From the NCBI GenBank assembly GCA_964552465.1, contig CAZKGR010000016.1, forward strand, positions 1-64,000: a stretch of DNA of 64,000 nucleotides. The letters run 5' to 3'. Position 1 is the first letter of the stretch, and the number at the start of each line of letters is the position of its first letter. Shown here piece by piece: positions 7,943 to 17,117 of this stretch. Source of the stretch: BMS3BBIN04 sp964552465 (GTDB lineage Bacteria > Electryoneota > Electryoneia > Electryoneales > Electryoneaceae). The notes under the pieces are model-generated. The model saw only the letters and a list, made by a program, of their open reading frames with translations. It had not been told where the DNA came from and did not search any database. A program made the position numbers and the translations under genes.

Positions 7943-8392
7943 ATGTTGAACAGAATTATTGTATTGACCTTAACACTGCTTGTCGGCGCACTAGGCGTCA
8001 CCCAGGCAGAAGAAACTGCAACCGAAGCCCTCGCTGCTTTGGAAGTTACCGCAGCGCTTGATGCAACCGTGCCCATGCGCACCATAACCGTCACGAATGA
8101 TCGTACTCCGCTGATGCAGGAGCTCGATCCATGCTTCCGTCTCCACCCGATGTCGGTCAACCTGCTGAACGGTGAAACAGAAGCGACCGTTGATGTGCCG
8201 AAACCGGGAAACGTGAGCATGGTCCTGTGCGACCGGCTGGGACGTGAAGTCATGACACTCAATGACGGTGAGCTCAGCGCCGGACGGCATGTGTTTGTCT
8301 TCCGTGAACATCGTCTACCCATCGAACGATTTTACCTTCGGGTCACGTATCAGTGTGAGAATCAAAGCATCGAAAGACGTGTATTCCTCTGA
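7943..8392 (+). CDS. Small secreted protein with a degenerate sorting-like domain
   Basis: 149 residues from ATG 7943 with GAGGAG just upstream (7930-7935). After the signal peptide (to about TQAEE) there is an Ala/Thr-rich linker. The C-terminal 60 residues follow the layout of the T9SS sorting fold: GNVSMVLCDRLGREVMTLND, then GRHVFVFREHRL and FYLRVTY ending at ERRVFL. The NPFN motif is absent, so it may be a shortened cargo protein or a stand-alone FlgD-like Ig domain. A terminator follows at 8411. Confidence 0.6.
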   Translation: MLNRIIVLTLTLLVGALGVTQAEETATEALAALEVTAALDATVPMRTITVTNDRTPLMQELDPCFRLHPMSVNLLNGETEATVDVPKPGNVSMVLCDRLGREVMTLNDGELSAGRHVFVFREHRLPIERFYLRVTYQCENQSIERRVFL

Positions 8393-8410
8393 TTCCCGAC
8401 CCATCCCTAC

Positions 8411-8446
8411 AACAAAACCCTCGGACAACAATCCGAGGGTTTTGTT
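8411..8446 (+). terminator. Rho-independent terminator
   Basis: A perfect 15-bp inverted repeat (AACAAAACCCTCGGA 8411-8425, TCCGAGGGTTTTGTT 8432-8446) with a 6-base loop. The stem has A-rich and T-rich ends, so it could work in both directions. Confidence 0.85.
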
Positions 8447-8495
8447 CTCCCCCCTGATCACAGCTTACCTTGCGCGCACGAAATAACGAACCAGG

Positions 8496-9701
8496 ATGCG
8501 CATGAAGGCCTACCGCACACTCAGTTCAAACTTCTCCTGGGCACTGAACGACATTCAGTGGCCAATCACCAGCGAAGTCGGGCCGGGATTGTCTGGCGTA
8601 ATCGCGACCGGCACACGGGTCAGTTGGCTCGATCCATCCAGCGGTACCCTCGAATATCGAGGTGTACCCATCGAGCGATTGGCCGGAATGCACTCATTTG
8701 AAGAAATCGCTCACTTGCTGATTACCGGCAATCAAGCTCAGGACGATAGTGATGGGTTCGCCGCATTCCGCGATCAATTGCGCGGAAGCAGACGTCTACC
8801 AGAAGACGTTATCCGGCTGATCCGTTCGCTCGATCGAGAGATTCATCCAACCCGTATTCTGCGTGCTGGTGTTTCAGCACTCGGTTGTCACGAGATGACG
8901 CACGAGGATGACCTTTCCGGTGAACGGCATTGGCGAGAGCTGCGCATCATTGCCCAGGTTGCCGCGCTAGTCGCGCAGATTGCACGGCACCGTGCTGGAT
9001 TGTCACCCGCGCTCTTCCATTCCGAACATGACCTCGCGTATGAGCTCCTGCACGCTATGCAGAACCGCGAACCGGACTCGGAAGACGTGTATTCATTGAA
9101 CCTGTTGTGGGTCTTGTTCGCTGATCACGGTCTGGACGCGCCGACATTCACCTCGATGGTCGTCGCTAGTACGTTGGCCGACCCGTATTACAACGTCGTC
9201 GCCGGACTTTCAGCCCTGCGCGGATACAAGCTTGGCGGAGCGGGTGAAAACGTTCTGAAACAAATCCTTGCCCTCGATTCGCCGGAGGACGCACGCGTGT
9301 GGGTCGCGTCATCACTGGCTGCCGGCGAACGAATCGCAGGGTTCGGACATCGGTTGTATCACATCCAGGACCCCCGAGTAGTTCTGCTGCGAAAGGAAGT
9401 TGCCGCACAAGCGAGACGAAAAGGAAAGTCAGAACTGTTCGACATTGCCAGGGCAGTCGAGGACGAGGGCTTGCGCCATCTGGCGTCGCGCGGTGTGCAT
9501 GTCAACATCAACTTTTACGCTGCCCTGCTCTTCCACCTGCTCGGTGTCGACGGACCGTTGCTGCCCTGCATGTATATGGTCGGACGGATGGCCGGGCTGA
9601 TGGCACGAGTCCGTGAAGCGTTGGAAAACCCACGATTGTATCGTCCGTTGGATCGCTACGTCGGCCACCCCGAACGGCATGCTGCCAGGGAGGGTGAGTG
9701 A
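8496..9701 (+). CDS. Citrate synthase-like protein lacking catalytic His and Asp
   Basis: 401 residues (ATG 8502 is an equally good start). The whole citrate synthase fold is recognisable: the N-terminal LEYRGVPIERLA and SFEEIAHLL, HGLDAPTFT (His211), GFGHRLYHIQDPR (His285) and the large-small domain end. Two of the three catalytic residues are changed. The HGGAN motif reads LGGAGE, placing Leu246 where the active-site His belongs. The NVDFYSG motif reads NINFYAA, placing Asn339 where the catalytic Asp belongs. It overlaps the start of a second, complete citrate synthase gene. The likely role is a non-catalytic or regulatory partner subunit; altered chemistry or a decaying gene are less likely given the intact, coupled frame. 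Confidence 0.85.
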   Translation: MRMKAYRTLSSNFSWALNDIQWPITSEVGPGLSGVIATGTRVSWLDPSSGTLEYRGVPIERLAGMHSFEEIAHLLITGNQAQDDSDGFAAFRDQLRGSRRLPEDVIRLIRSLDREIHPTRILRAGVSALGCHEMTHEDDLSGERHWRELRIIAQVAALVAQIARHRAGLSPALFHSEHDLAYELLHAMQNREPDSEDVYSLNLLWVLFADHGLDAPTFTSMVVASTLADPYYNVVAGLSALRGYKLGGAGENVLKQILALDSPEDARVWVASSLAAGERIAGFGHRLYHIQDPRVVLLRKEVAAQARRKGKSELFDIARAVEDEGLRHLASRGVHVNINFYAALLFHLLGVDGPLLPCMYMVGRMAGLMARVREALENPRLYRPLDRYVGHPERHAAREGE

Positions 9702-10828
9702 TGTCATCGTTGCAAAACTACCAGATCCAGAGCTACAAGCGCGGTCTAGAAGACCTGGTGGTTACTGACACACGGGTCGGCTTCATCGACGGAATTAACA
9801 GTCAACTGCTGTATCGCGGCTATCCACTTCAGGAGCTGGCTGATGCGTGTTCGTTCGAAGATGTTGCGTGGCTGATACTGCACGGCGAGCTGCCCAACGA
9901 GACCGAGTCGCAGCAATGGTCGGACGAACTGAAGAAGTGGCGCAATCCACCGCAGGAAGCGTTTGATGCACTGAACTACATCCCATCGAACGCGCACCCA
10001 TTGGCCCAGTACCGCAGCATGCTAACAATCGCAGCGTGCCACATCCCTGAAGCGGACCGTGACGACATGCAGGCGCAGTGGCGACGTCCGGCACGTATCC
10101 TCAGCTGGTCAGCCGTGCTCGCCGCTGGCGCGATCCGTCATCTAAATGGACAACCACCGCTACCAGCTCGTGATGACCTTGGATTCTCCGCAAACTTCCT
10201 CTGGCAAGCGTTGGGACGTGAAGTCACTCCCGAAAAGGAAAAAGCGTTTGACGTCAGCCTGATCGTGCAAGCCGAGCACGGATTGCACGCCGCAGCGTTC
10301 GCCGCATTGATCGTGATCAGCACCGGTGCAGACCTCGGATCGGCTGTGCTCGCCGGAATGGGAGCGCTGTCCGGAATCCGTCACGGCGGCGCAAACCAGC
10401 TCGCTTATGAAGATATGGCTGGGCTATCGACACCTGACGATGCTCGATCCTGGGTGAAACAGCAGCTCGCGGACAACTACCGTTTCCCTGGATACGGTCA
10501 CCGTGTCTACAAATGTCCGGACCCACGTGTGCGCGTGCTCGAACCATACGCCAAGGCGATGCTCGAAACACACGGAATGAGTGATCGTTGGGAGGTCTAC
10601 GCCGCTGTCCGTGACGAAGTCGAAGCTGCACTCGGTCCGAAAGGGATCTTTGCAAACGTTGACAGCATCACCGGGCTAGTATATGCACCGCTCGGTCTGC
10701 CCGTCAGCGCATTCCCGATCCCGTTCTGCCTGGCAATCGAAACCGGATGGATGGCACACTGCCTTGAATACCTTCCGCGGGGAGCTATGATCGAACCCGG
10801 AGCTGCATATCTGTTGAGGAAGACATGA
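9701..10828 (+). CDS. Citrate synthase
   Basis: 375 residues from ATG 9701 (GTG 9698 also possible), overlapping the previous stop (TGATG) with GGGAGG at 9688-9693. It condenses acetyl-CoA and oxaloacetate to citrate; 2-methylcitrate synthase cannot be excluded by sequence alone. All three catalytic residues are present: His228 (SGIRHGGAN), His267 (GYGHRVYKCPDPR) and Asp321 (FANVDSITG). It shares moderate similarity with its upstream, catalytically altered neighbour. The following histidine kinase start overlaps its stop (ATGA), so the three genes form one coupled operon. Confidence 0.88.
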   Translation: MSSLQNYQIQSYKRGLEDLVVTDTRVGFIDGINSQLLYRGYPLQELADACSFEDVAWLILHGELPNETESQQWSDELKKWRNPPQEAFDALNYIPSNAHPLAQYRSMLTIAACHIPEADRDDMQAQWRRPARILSWSAVLAAGAIRHLNGQPPLPARDDLGFSANFLWQALGREVTPEKEKAFDVSLIVQAEHGLHAAAFAALIVISTGADLGSAVLAGMGALSGIRHGGANQLAYEDMAGLSTPDDARSWVKQQLADNYRFPGYGHRVYKCPDPRVRVLEPYAKAMLETHGMSDRWEVYAAVRDEVEAALGPKGIFANVDSITGLVYAPLGLPVSAFPIPFCLAIETGWMAHCLEYLPRGAMIEPGAAYLLRKT

Positions 10829-12402
10829 ATCCGTACGCCATACCAGCGTTTGTCGCCACCATTCTTCTCTATACGCTCGAGTTAGTCGGATGGCTGTTTC
10901 GGACACGGGAACGTGTCAATGTAGCGTTCGCCTTATTCACAGGCGCTTTTGGTACAGACGCCCTAATCAATTTCTTATTTCTTCAGTTCTACGATCATCC
11001 AAATGCTGATAATTGGGTTGGCCTGGCTGTTTTCTCCGGAACAGCTGCCATTGCCGGTACCATCTATTTCATCCTGGTTCTGACAGGCTATGACAAACGT
11101 ATGGACGCTAGATTTTACGGACTCAAGCTCCGCTACCTGCTTGCCGTGATCTGTACGGGAATCTCTCTGATAGTTATTTTCTCATTAAGCACAGACTGGA
11201 TAGTAACAGGAATCAGGCTTGAACGTACGGGTCTTCATGTCACTTATGGTGAATACAGTTGGCTATTCTCAGTTTTGTTAGCTCCCCTTCCACTCACTGT
11301 TATCGCATTGCTCAGCAAGGCTATTCGCGATGCTGAAGACAATGTTAATAAGCGCTTTCTTCATCTAAACGCTATTGGTCTGGCAGTTCTGATTATCGCT
11401 CAACCGTTGTTTGAGGTGCTTCTTGTCCATTTCGACTATACCGGACAATTCCTCAGTTATGTTGGCGCGGCGATTGGTGCGATTTTCTTCCTCATCGCAA
11501 TTGTCCGTCATCAGTTCGACCGTATTGAGGAACTGAATCTGGGCCTCGAACAAAAGGTCGCTGACCGAACTCGTCACCTCCGCGACGCGCAGGCACGTCT
11601 GGTCCAATCAGAAAAAACAGCTTCGCTTGCGCACCTGGTCGCTGGTGTCGCACATGAGTTCAACACACCCTTGGGCGCGGTGATGTCCAGCGTACAAACG
11701 GCAAAAGACGGTATCACGAGACTTGATGAATTGATCGATGACCCAGATAGTGAAAGCAATCGGGATCGGGCTCGCAAGACAATCAAAAGTATCCAGACTG
11801 CGGGAAACGTTGTCGAAACTGGGGCGGACCGAATCTCGACGATGGTCAATCGACTTAAATCGTTCGCCCATTTGGATGAACCTGAACTCCAGACGTTTGA
11901 TGTACATCGAGGTATCGATGACTCAATAGAAATGCTGCCACGAGGTTGGGAACTCCGTGTTACGATTGAAAGGCAGTACGGTGATCTTCCACTGATAATC
12001 GGCTACCCCGTACTTGTCAACCAAGTGATCTTCAATTCGCTGACGAATGCTATCGAGTCGATAAATGACGAAGGATTCATTCGTCTAGAGACGAAAGTAG
12101 AAAACGATCACGCGGTAATCACGATTGCTGATAATGGATCCGGCATCGCGGAAGAACACCTGGAACGTGTCTATGATCCCGGGTTCACAACCAAGGGTCC
12201 AGGCGTTGGAATGGGTTTGGGATTGGCTATCGCACACAATGTGATGGAACAACACCAAGGCGAAATTGAAGTGCATAGTCTTCGAGGAGAAGGAACCACG
12301 CTGGTTCTGCGTTTTCCGCTCAACCTGACCCCGGAGCAGCTCAACAGAAAACCCTTCTCCGCAGAACAGCATGAAGCAACCAATCGCGACCTACAGGAGT
12401 AG
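10825..12402 (+). CDS. Sensor histidine kinase with multi-TM N-terminal region
   Basis: 525 residues. Residues 1-230 contain about seven membrane helices, as in 7TM-type sensor kinases. A coiled stretch (ELNLGLEQKVADRTRHLRDA) leads to the dimerisation domain with the phospho-acceptor His277 (GVAHEFNTPLG). The ATPase domain shows the N box (NQVIFNSLTNAIES), DNGSGI and GMGLGLAIA. No response regulator lies beside it. Its start overlaps the citrate synthase stop and its stop is 2 bases before the aminotransferase gene, so it is co-transcribed with metabolic genes. It may sense a membrane or redox signal; the ligand is unknown. Confidence 0.88.
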   Translation: MNPYAIPAFVATILLYTLELVGWLFRTRERVNVAFALFTGAFGTDALINFLFLQFYDHPNADNWVGLAVFSGTAAIAGTIYFILVLTGYDKRMDARFYGLKLRYLLAVICTGISLIVIFSLSTDWIVTGIRLERTGLHVTYGEYSWLFSVLLAPLPLTVIALLSKAIRDAEDNVNKRFLHLNAIGLAVLIIAQPLFEVLLVHFDYTGQFLSYVGAAIGAIFFLIAIVRHQFDRIEELNLGLEQKVADRTRHLRDAQARLVQSEKTASLAHLVAGVAHEFNTPLGAVMSSVQTAKDGITRLDELIDDPDSESNRDRARKTIKSIQTAGNVVETGADRISTMVNRLKSFAHLDEPELQTFDVHRGIDDSIEMLPRGWELRVTIERQYGDLPLIIGYPVLVNQVIFNSLTNAIESINDEGFIRLETKVENDHAVITIADNGSGIAEEHLERVYDPGFTTKGPGVGMGLGLAIAHNVMEQHQGEIEVHSLRGEGTTLVLRFPLNLTPEQLNRKPFSAEQHEATNRDLQE

Positions 12403-12404
12403 CC

Positions 12405-13577
12405 ATGCCACGCCCCGCTGATGTGCGAGATCAAGGATTCAAACCGACAATTTTCAACCGCATCCGTGATGAGATCGAAGCTCGATCCGGCTCAGGTGAA
12501 GCGCCGATCGCACTCCATGTCGGCGATTCATGGCATGACCTGCCGCCTGAATTGAATCAGCCACTGCCAAATGAGCCGTGGAATGACCGAATGAGCCGCT
12601 ACGGCGACACGCAGGGCGAACCTGAACTCCGCAACCGCCTGTTTCATAAGTTGACGACGCGTAACAGACTGCCGCTCAATTCAGAAAAAGACATCCAGAT
12701 CACCTTCGGCGCAACCGGTGCGTTATTCCTCGCGATGACCCGATTGCTCGATCCGGGCGACGAGATCCTTACACTCTCACCTCACTGGACCATCCTGAAA
12801 GTCGTCGCTGCAACTGCCAAGGTGCGACTGGTCGAGGTCCCGTTCTTCCACCACATCAGCAACGATGCCAACGACACGGATCTCGCTTCCATCATCGCAC
12901 CCCACCTGACGGATAAAACCCGCGCGCTGTACTTCAACAATCCGAACAACCCATCCGGCGTGTTCATGAACCGTGGGCACCTCGAGCAACTGGCTGAGTT
13001 CGCGAAGCAGCACGACCTGTGGGTGTTCAGCGACGAGGCCTACGAGGACTTCGTGTGGAACGGTGGTGAGTATGTCAGTATCGGATCGCTGTCCGAGATG
13101 CACGAACGCACGATATCAGTCTTCAGCGCATCCAAGTCCTACGCTGCCGCCGGACTGCGCCTCGGATATGTCGCAGCCGCGCCCGGTCCATTGGCAACAA
13201 TGCACCCAGCTCATGTCGGAGTCGGATACGAACCAAACCGACCTGCTCAAGTACAGGGCATCCGTGCGCTGGACAGGCATGATGCCATTGTTTCCCGACT
13301 CCGTGCATCATATTTGGAAGGCCGAAAGGCTGCTATCGACAACATGAATAAACCGTACCTGTCACCCGATGGATCGTTCTACCTGTTCGTTGACATGGGT
13401 GAACCGTGGAATGCGCTTGACGACAACCAGCGACTGGACCGAATGCTGGATGCAGGAGTGGTCATCAGTCCCGGCGCACCGTTCGGAGCGGCATACGATA
13501 ACTACGCTCGCTTCTGCTATACCGCCGAACCACCTGATGTAATCGCAGAAGCCGCACGCAGACTAAACAACGTTTAA
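12405..13577 (+). CDS. Class I/II aminotransferase (PLP)
   Basis: 390 residues; fold-type I PLP enzyme. Signature residues: FNNPNNPSG (178-185), Asp210 in SDEAY, which binds the pyridine nitrogen, and Lys244 in FSASKSYAAAGLR, which forms the Schiff base. The ribosome binding site AGGAG lies in the last codons of the kinase gene. The substrate cannot be told from sequence; aspartate-, alanine- or aromatic-type activity are all possible. Last gene of the citrate synthase / kinase operon. Confidence 0.85.
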   Translation: MPRPADVRDQGFKPTIFNRIRDEIEARSGSGEAPIALHVGDSWHDLPPELNQPLPNEPWNDRMSRYGDTQGEPELRNRLFHKLTTRNRLPLNSEKDIQITFGATGALFLAMTRLLDPGDEILTLSPHWTILKVVAATAKVRLVEVPFFHHISNDANDTDLASIIAPHLTDKTRALYFNNPNNPSGVFMNRGHLEQLAEFAKQHDLWVFSDEAYEDFVWNGGEYVSIGSLSEMHERTISVFSASKSYAAAGLRLGYVAAAPGPLATMHPAHVGVGYEPNRPAQVQGIRALDRHDAIVSRLRASYLEGRKAAIDNMNKPYLSPDGSFYLFVDMGEPWNALDDNQRLDRMLDAGVVISPGAPFGAAYDNYARFCYTAEPPDVIAEAARRLNNV

Positions 13578-13603
13578 CCTGATTTGACTAGCTGGAGCGT
13601 GGC

Positions 13604-14002
13604 ATGAAACTCGACACCGGTAATCTAACCCTTGAGCAAATAAACGCTTTGCTTCTTGCCATTCCGATGGATCTGACCTTTGTTGATGACGATGACATCA
13701 TCAAATATTACTCTGGCCGCGAGAACCTCATCTTCTCGCGTGATCCAAAAATGTTGGGAACAGACGTGCGGTCTTGTCACCCCGATATGATCAGCCCTGA
13801 AGTCAGCCAGATTCTGGATGAGCTGAAAGCAGGAAAACGAGATTACTTCGAGGCGTGGCACACGAACGAGGATGGAAACATCATTCATACTCGCTACATT
13901 GCTGCACGTGACAAAGACGGAACTTACCACGGCTGTTTGGAAACTTCGCAGGATGTAACTAAGATTCGCGCATTGTCAGGAACCAAAAAGTCGCTGGAAT
14001 AG
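13604..14002 (+). CDS. Stand-alone PAS-domain protein
   Basis: 132 residues forming a single PAS fold of the kind attached to DUF438/hemerythrin proteins. It is a close relative of the C-terminal PAS domain of the next gene: shared QINALLLAIP / QINRMLLALP, CHP motif, QILDELKAG, DGTYHGCLE and the end LSGTKKSL. A signal-binding role (for example heme, flavin or a small molecule) is possible but the ligand is unknown. It starts 26 bases after the aminotransferase. Confidence 0.75.
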   Translation: MKLDTGNLTLEQINALLLAIPMDLTFVDDDDIIKYYSGRENLIFSRDPKMLGTDVRSCHPDMISPEVSQILDELKAGKRDYFEAWHTNEDGNIIHTRYIAARDKDGTYHGCLETSQDVTKIRALSGTKKSLE

Positions 14003-14146
14003 ACAGTACACGTGTTCTTGTCAATCCCGGAAGATTGAGCAGTCTCTCCCTCCATCAGTACTTTTTGCATCCGTCAATTCTTGGTTGTTAGGAATACCGT
14101 ACTCTTCACTCAACCGTTTCATTTCACCCCATAACTGACGAGATAT

Positions 14147-15700
14147 ATGATGAGTATTCAACCTGGCGCCGAACTTATACTGACTGCGGAAACTCGCCTC
14201 CATGATCTGCTGCAAGATCGACCATACCTGATTGATCGTTTGATAGACATATCCAGCCACTATAAAGCGCTGAAAAATCCGGTGATGCGGAACACCATCG
14301 GACGGGTCGCCACACTTCGCCGTGCAGCGGCGATGGGTAGCATGTCCGTGGACGACCTGATGCACGCCTTGGCTGAAGCCATCAGGAAGGAAGAGGGTAT
14401 CAGTGTCGAGGTCGAAACTGGAACCGAAGCCTCGGCCGAATCTCAACTCCAGGACGAGTTGAAAGCACTGATTCTGTCCTTGCACGCCGGCAACGAAACC
14501 CTGGAAACGGCCAAGGTCAAATTCGAAGAGAAGTTCGGATCATTGCCCGCAAAAGACATCGCGGTCATGGAACAGCAACTGATCAGCGAAGGTCTGCCAG
14601 TGGAAATGATCCAGGAGTTGTGCGATGTGCATGTCGGTATCATGGGAGGAGACGCTGCTGGAACATCGGTGGCAGAACAAATGCCAGGACATCCAGTTTA
14701 CACGTTCGTCGCGGAGAACCTCGCACTAAAGCAGATTACCGAGAAATCTCGCATGATCTTTGATGCCATCAAAGACCAATCTTCCCCCGATATCAGTGAA
14801 CTTGCAGAACACATCGCAATCGTCAGTACTGTTGAAAAGCACTACCTGCGCAAGGAGAACATGCTCTTCCCAAAGCTGGAACGTGAGGGTTTTGATGGAC
14901 CGAGTAAAGTGATGTGGGCAATTCACGATGAGATACGGGCCGAATTGAAAGCTGTGAATGCCGCAATAGAAGCAAATGATATGGACAACCTGCACGATCA
15001 GCTACCAGCCGTGCTGACCAAGATCGATGATATGGTTACCAAGGAAGAAAGCATCCTCTTCCCCACTTCCATTGACTTGCTGAAACATGAAGACTGGGCG
15101 GACATCCACAAGCAGGAAGAGGAAATCGGGTTTACGATAGTCGAACGCAGCGACGACTGGTCGCCACGGATCAAGATGGTCGTGCCTGATCAGAAGCCCG
15201 CCACTGACCATTTCATGGAGCATCACCCTGCTCACACAGTCCCTGAAGATTCGACTGCCGCGCTTGTGGCTGATCAGAACGCTTCGCCTGATTTAGTCGC
15301 TGTCACCCACGGCATGCTGACGCAAAAACAGATCAACCGCATGCTGCTTGCCTTGCCAATTGAACTGTCATTCGTTGATGAAAATGATGAGGTCCGCTAT
15401 TTCACTGGTGTTGAACATAAGGTTTTCCCGCGTGTACCGGCTGTAATCGGACGCAAGGTTCAGAATTGTCATCCACCAAAATCCCTGCACATGGTTAACC
15501 AGATCCTTGACGAGATGAAGGCTGGAACCCGTGAAACCGCCGAATTCTGGATGGATGATTTCGCGGGCAAGTTCATCCACATCAGCTATGATGCCGTCCG
15601 TGACGAAGATGGAACCTATCTCGGCTGCCTTGAAGTTGTACAGGATATTACCGCATTGAGAAATCTTAGTGGATCAAAACGGCTGTTGGATAACGAGTGA
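14147..15700 (+). CDS. DUF438 / hemerythrin / PAS multidomain protein
   Basis: 517 residues (ATG 14147 or 14150). Order: DUF1858-like N-terminus (about 5-85, LLQDRPYLIDRLIDIS...), a DUF438 helical domain (about 100-165), a hemerythrin-like HHE domain (about 180-330, with HYLRKENMLFP and KEESILFP iron-ligand-type motifs) and a PAS domain (about 385-510). Relatives are thought to bind O2 or NO at a di-iron site; sensing or iron-sulfur repair is inferred. The PAS part is duplicated as the small upstream gene. Confidence 0.85.
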   Translation: MMSIQPGAELILTAETRLHDLLQDRPYLIDRLIDISSHYKALKNPVMRNTIGRVATLRRAAAMGSMSVDDLMHALAEAIRKEEGISVEVETGTEASAESQLQDELKALILSLHAGNETLETAKVKFEEKFGSLPAKDIAVMEQQLISEGLPVEMIQELCDVHVGIMGGDAAGTSVAEQMPGHPVYTFVAENLALKQITEKSRMIFDAIKDQSSPDISELAEHIAIVSTVEKHYLRKENMLFPKLEREGFDGPSKVMWAIHDEIRAELKAVNAAIEANDMDNLHDQLPAVLTKIDDMVTKEESILFPTSIDLLKHEDWADIHKQEEEIGFTIVERSDDWSPRIKMVVPDQKPATDHFMEHHPAHTVPEDSTAALVADQNASPDLVAVTHGMLTQKQINRMLLALPIELSFVDENDEVRYFTGVEHKVFPRVPAVIGRKVQNCHPPKSLHMVNQILDEMKAGTRETAEFWMDDFAGKFIHISYDAVRDEDGTYLGCLEVVQDITALRNLSGSKRLLDNE

Positions 15701-16040
15701 GTGGAGGCGGCTAACTCGCGGATATATACTAAGTACTAGTTTTTCGAGTAGCTTTGATGATGTAAAAAATTTGCTATTGGACTTCCCTTGTCGTATCCTC
15801 ACGGATTCAGCGAGAGAATCTATCCCGCACGGATAACTGGATCTTTTGAATTTCAATGGGCTTACACAAAACTGTGTACTGCCTGAAACTTTTTAGATCC
15901 GAGTCTTGTGAAACCTGTTCCGATTCCTTCCTGAGGATTTTTGTCGCTTTGTTGCGCAGAAAGCTTTGTCGTGGTTGGTTCACACTCACGACATTCAGGT
16001 GATAACTTTTTGATTTACCTTAGCATAGATGGAGTCATCC
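15701..16040. other. Intergenic stretch without a gene
   Basis: AT-richer than its flanks and without a plausible coding frame. It holds only short imperfect palindromes such as TACACAAAACTGTGTA. The 3' end has the GGAG (16031-16034) that serves the hydrolase start at 16041. Nothing else recognisable. Confidence 0.4.
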
Positions 16041-16880
16041 ATGAACAAGCCCGTTAAGGAACGGCGTGAGAAAACGGTCGGATATGTCCAGTTCAAGCCC
16101 GAATTCGGCGAAGTACAGAAGAATCTGGACACTGCAGAAGAGCTGCTCCGTTCGGCACCGGAAGCCGATCTGCTGGTACTCCCTGAATTGGCAACGACCG
16201 GCTACGAGTTCATGGATCGTGACGAAGTCGAGAAATATGCGGAACCTTTCAATAGCGGACCTACTGCCAAACGGATGGCCCGTCTCGCCCGTGAACTGAA
16301 AACCACCCTTGTGATAGGATTCCCGGAGAAAGACGTACGTCATCATCGAATCTTCAATACCGCCGTGCTGATTACACCTGATGGCATGGCGCATGCCTAC
16401 CGCAAGATCCACCTGTTCGACCGTGAAAAAGAATTGTTCGACAAGGCGTATAACCAGCCACCGGTGATTGTCACACCAGCCGGCCGAATCGGCTTGATGG
16501 TATGCTTCGACTGGCTATTCCCGGAAACGGCACGTTTGCTCGCGCTCTCCGGAGCTGAGATAATCGCGCATCCATCAAACTTGATTCTGCGTTACTGCCA
16601 GAAGGCAATGTTCAGCCGAAGTGTCGAAAATGGCGTGTTCAGTGTAACAGCAAACCGTATCGGCCGTGAAGACCGCGTTGGTCGCTCTCTGACCTTCACG
16701 GGAGCCAGCCAGGTTATCAGCCCACGTGGCGATACACTGATTGCGGCACCTGAAGACCAAGATCATGTCGGCTTGGCGACGATTGATCTCAACATGGCCG
16801 ATGAAAAGATGATTACGCCACACAACCATCGCTTGAATGATCGGCGTGTGGACCTGTATCGCCCATTGATCTCAACCTAG
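16041..16880 (+). CDS. Carbon-nitrogen hydrolase (nitrilase superfamily)
   Basis: 279 residues from ATG 16041 (GGAG at 16031-16034); an ATG at 16029 is in frame but poorly placed. The catalytic triad is visible: Glu49 (VLPELATTGYEF), Lys122 (YRKIHLFDREK) and Cys155 (GLMVCFDWLFPE). These enzymes hydrolyse amides or nitriles in the cytoplasm; the closest-looking groups are omega-amidase and carbamoylputrescine amidase-like proteins. The substrate is not predictable here. It appears to be a single-gene unit before sucA. Confidence 0.85.
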   Translation: MNKPVKERREKTVGYVQFKPEFGEVQKNLDTAEELLRSAPEADLLVLPELATTGYEFMDRDEVEKYAEPFNSGPTAKRMARLARELKTTLVIGFPEKDVRHHRIFNTAVLITPDGMAHAYRKIHLFDREKELFDKAYNQPPVIVTPAGRIGLMVCFDWLFPETARLLALSGAEIIAHPSNLILRYCQKAMFSRSVENGVFSVTANRIGREDRVGRSLTFTGASQVISPRGDTLIAAPEDQDHVGLATIDLNMADEKMITPHNHRLNDRRVDLYRPLIST

Positions 16881-16968
16881 TCATCTATTGACTCCTGCTC
16901 TGATTCTTCACAATTGCAAGTGTCCTTTCTTAAAAAATCGCTTTTATCTTAGTGTTTCCTAATTCTCA

Positions 16969-17054
16969 GCCCGCAGAGACAATTGCCTCTGTGGGCGATC
17001 TGTGCTAAGGATTCGCACAGCATATTCGGAGCGAATCTTGCAAGTTTGTGCAAG
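16969..17054 (+). promoter_or_regulatory. Three hairpins in the sucA leader
   Basis: Upstream of sucA are GCCCGCAGAG/CTCTGTGGGC (16969-16978, 16987-16996, one G-U pair), GATTCGC/GCGAATC (17010-17016, 17031-17037) and CTTGCA/TGCAAG (17037-17042, 17049-17054). None has a T-run. They could be the end of the upstream transcript or a regulatory leader for the sucA operon; no known riboswitch is recognised. Confidence 0.35.
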
Positions 17055-17117
17055 AGCAGTATTATTGTTGAAATCACAGGTTTAATGTGCACATAACGAA
17101 ACGTACAGGGGGTTCCC

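Noticed and set aside
8496..9701. Altered citrate synthase as a plain pseudogene
   Set aside because: The frame is full length, the fold motifs other than the two catalytic positions are kept, and it overlaps its active neighbour; selection for a function seems more likely.
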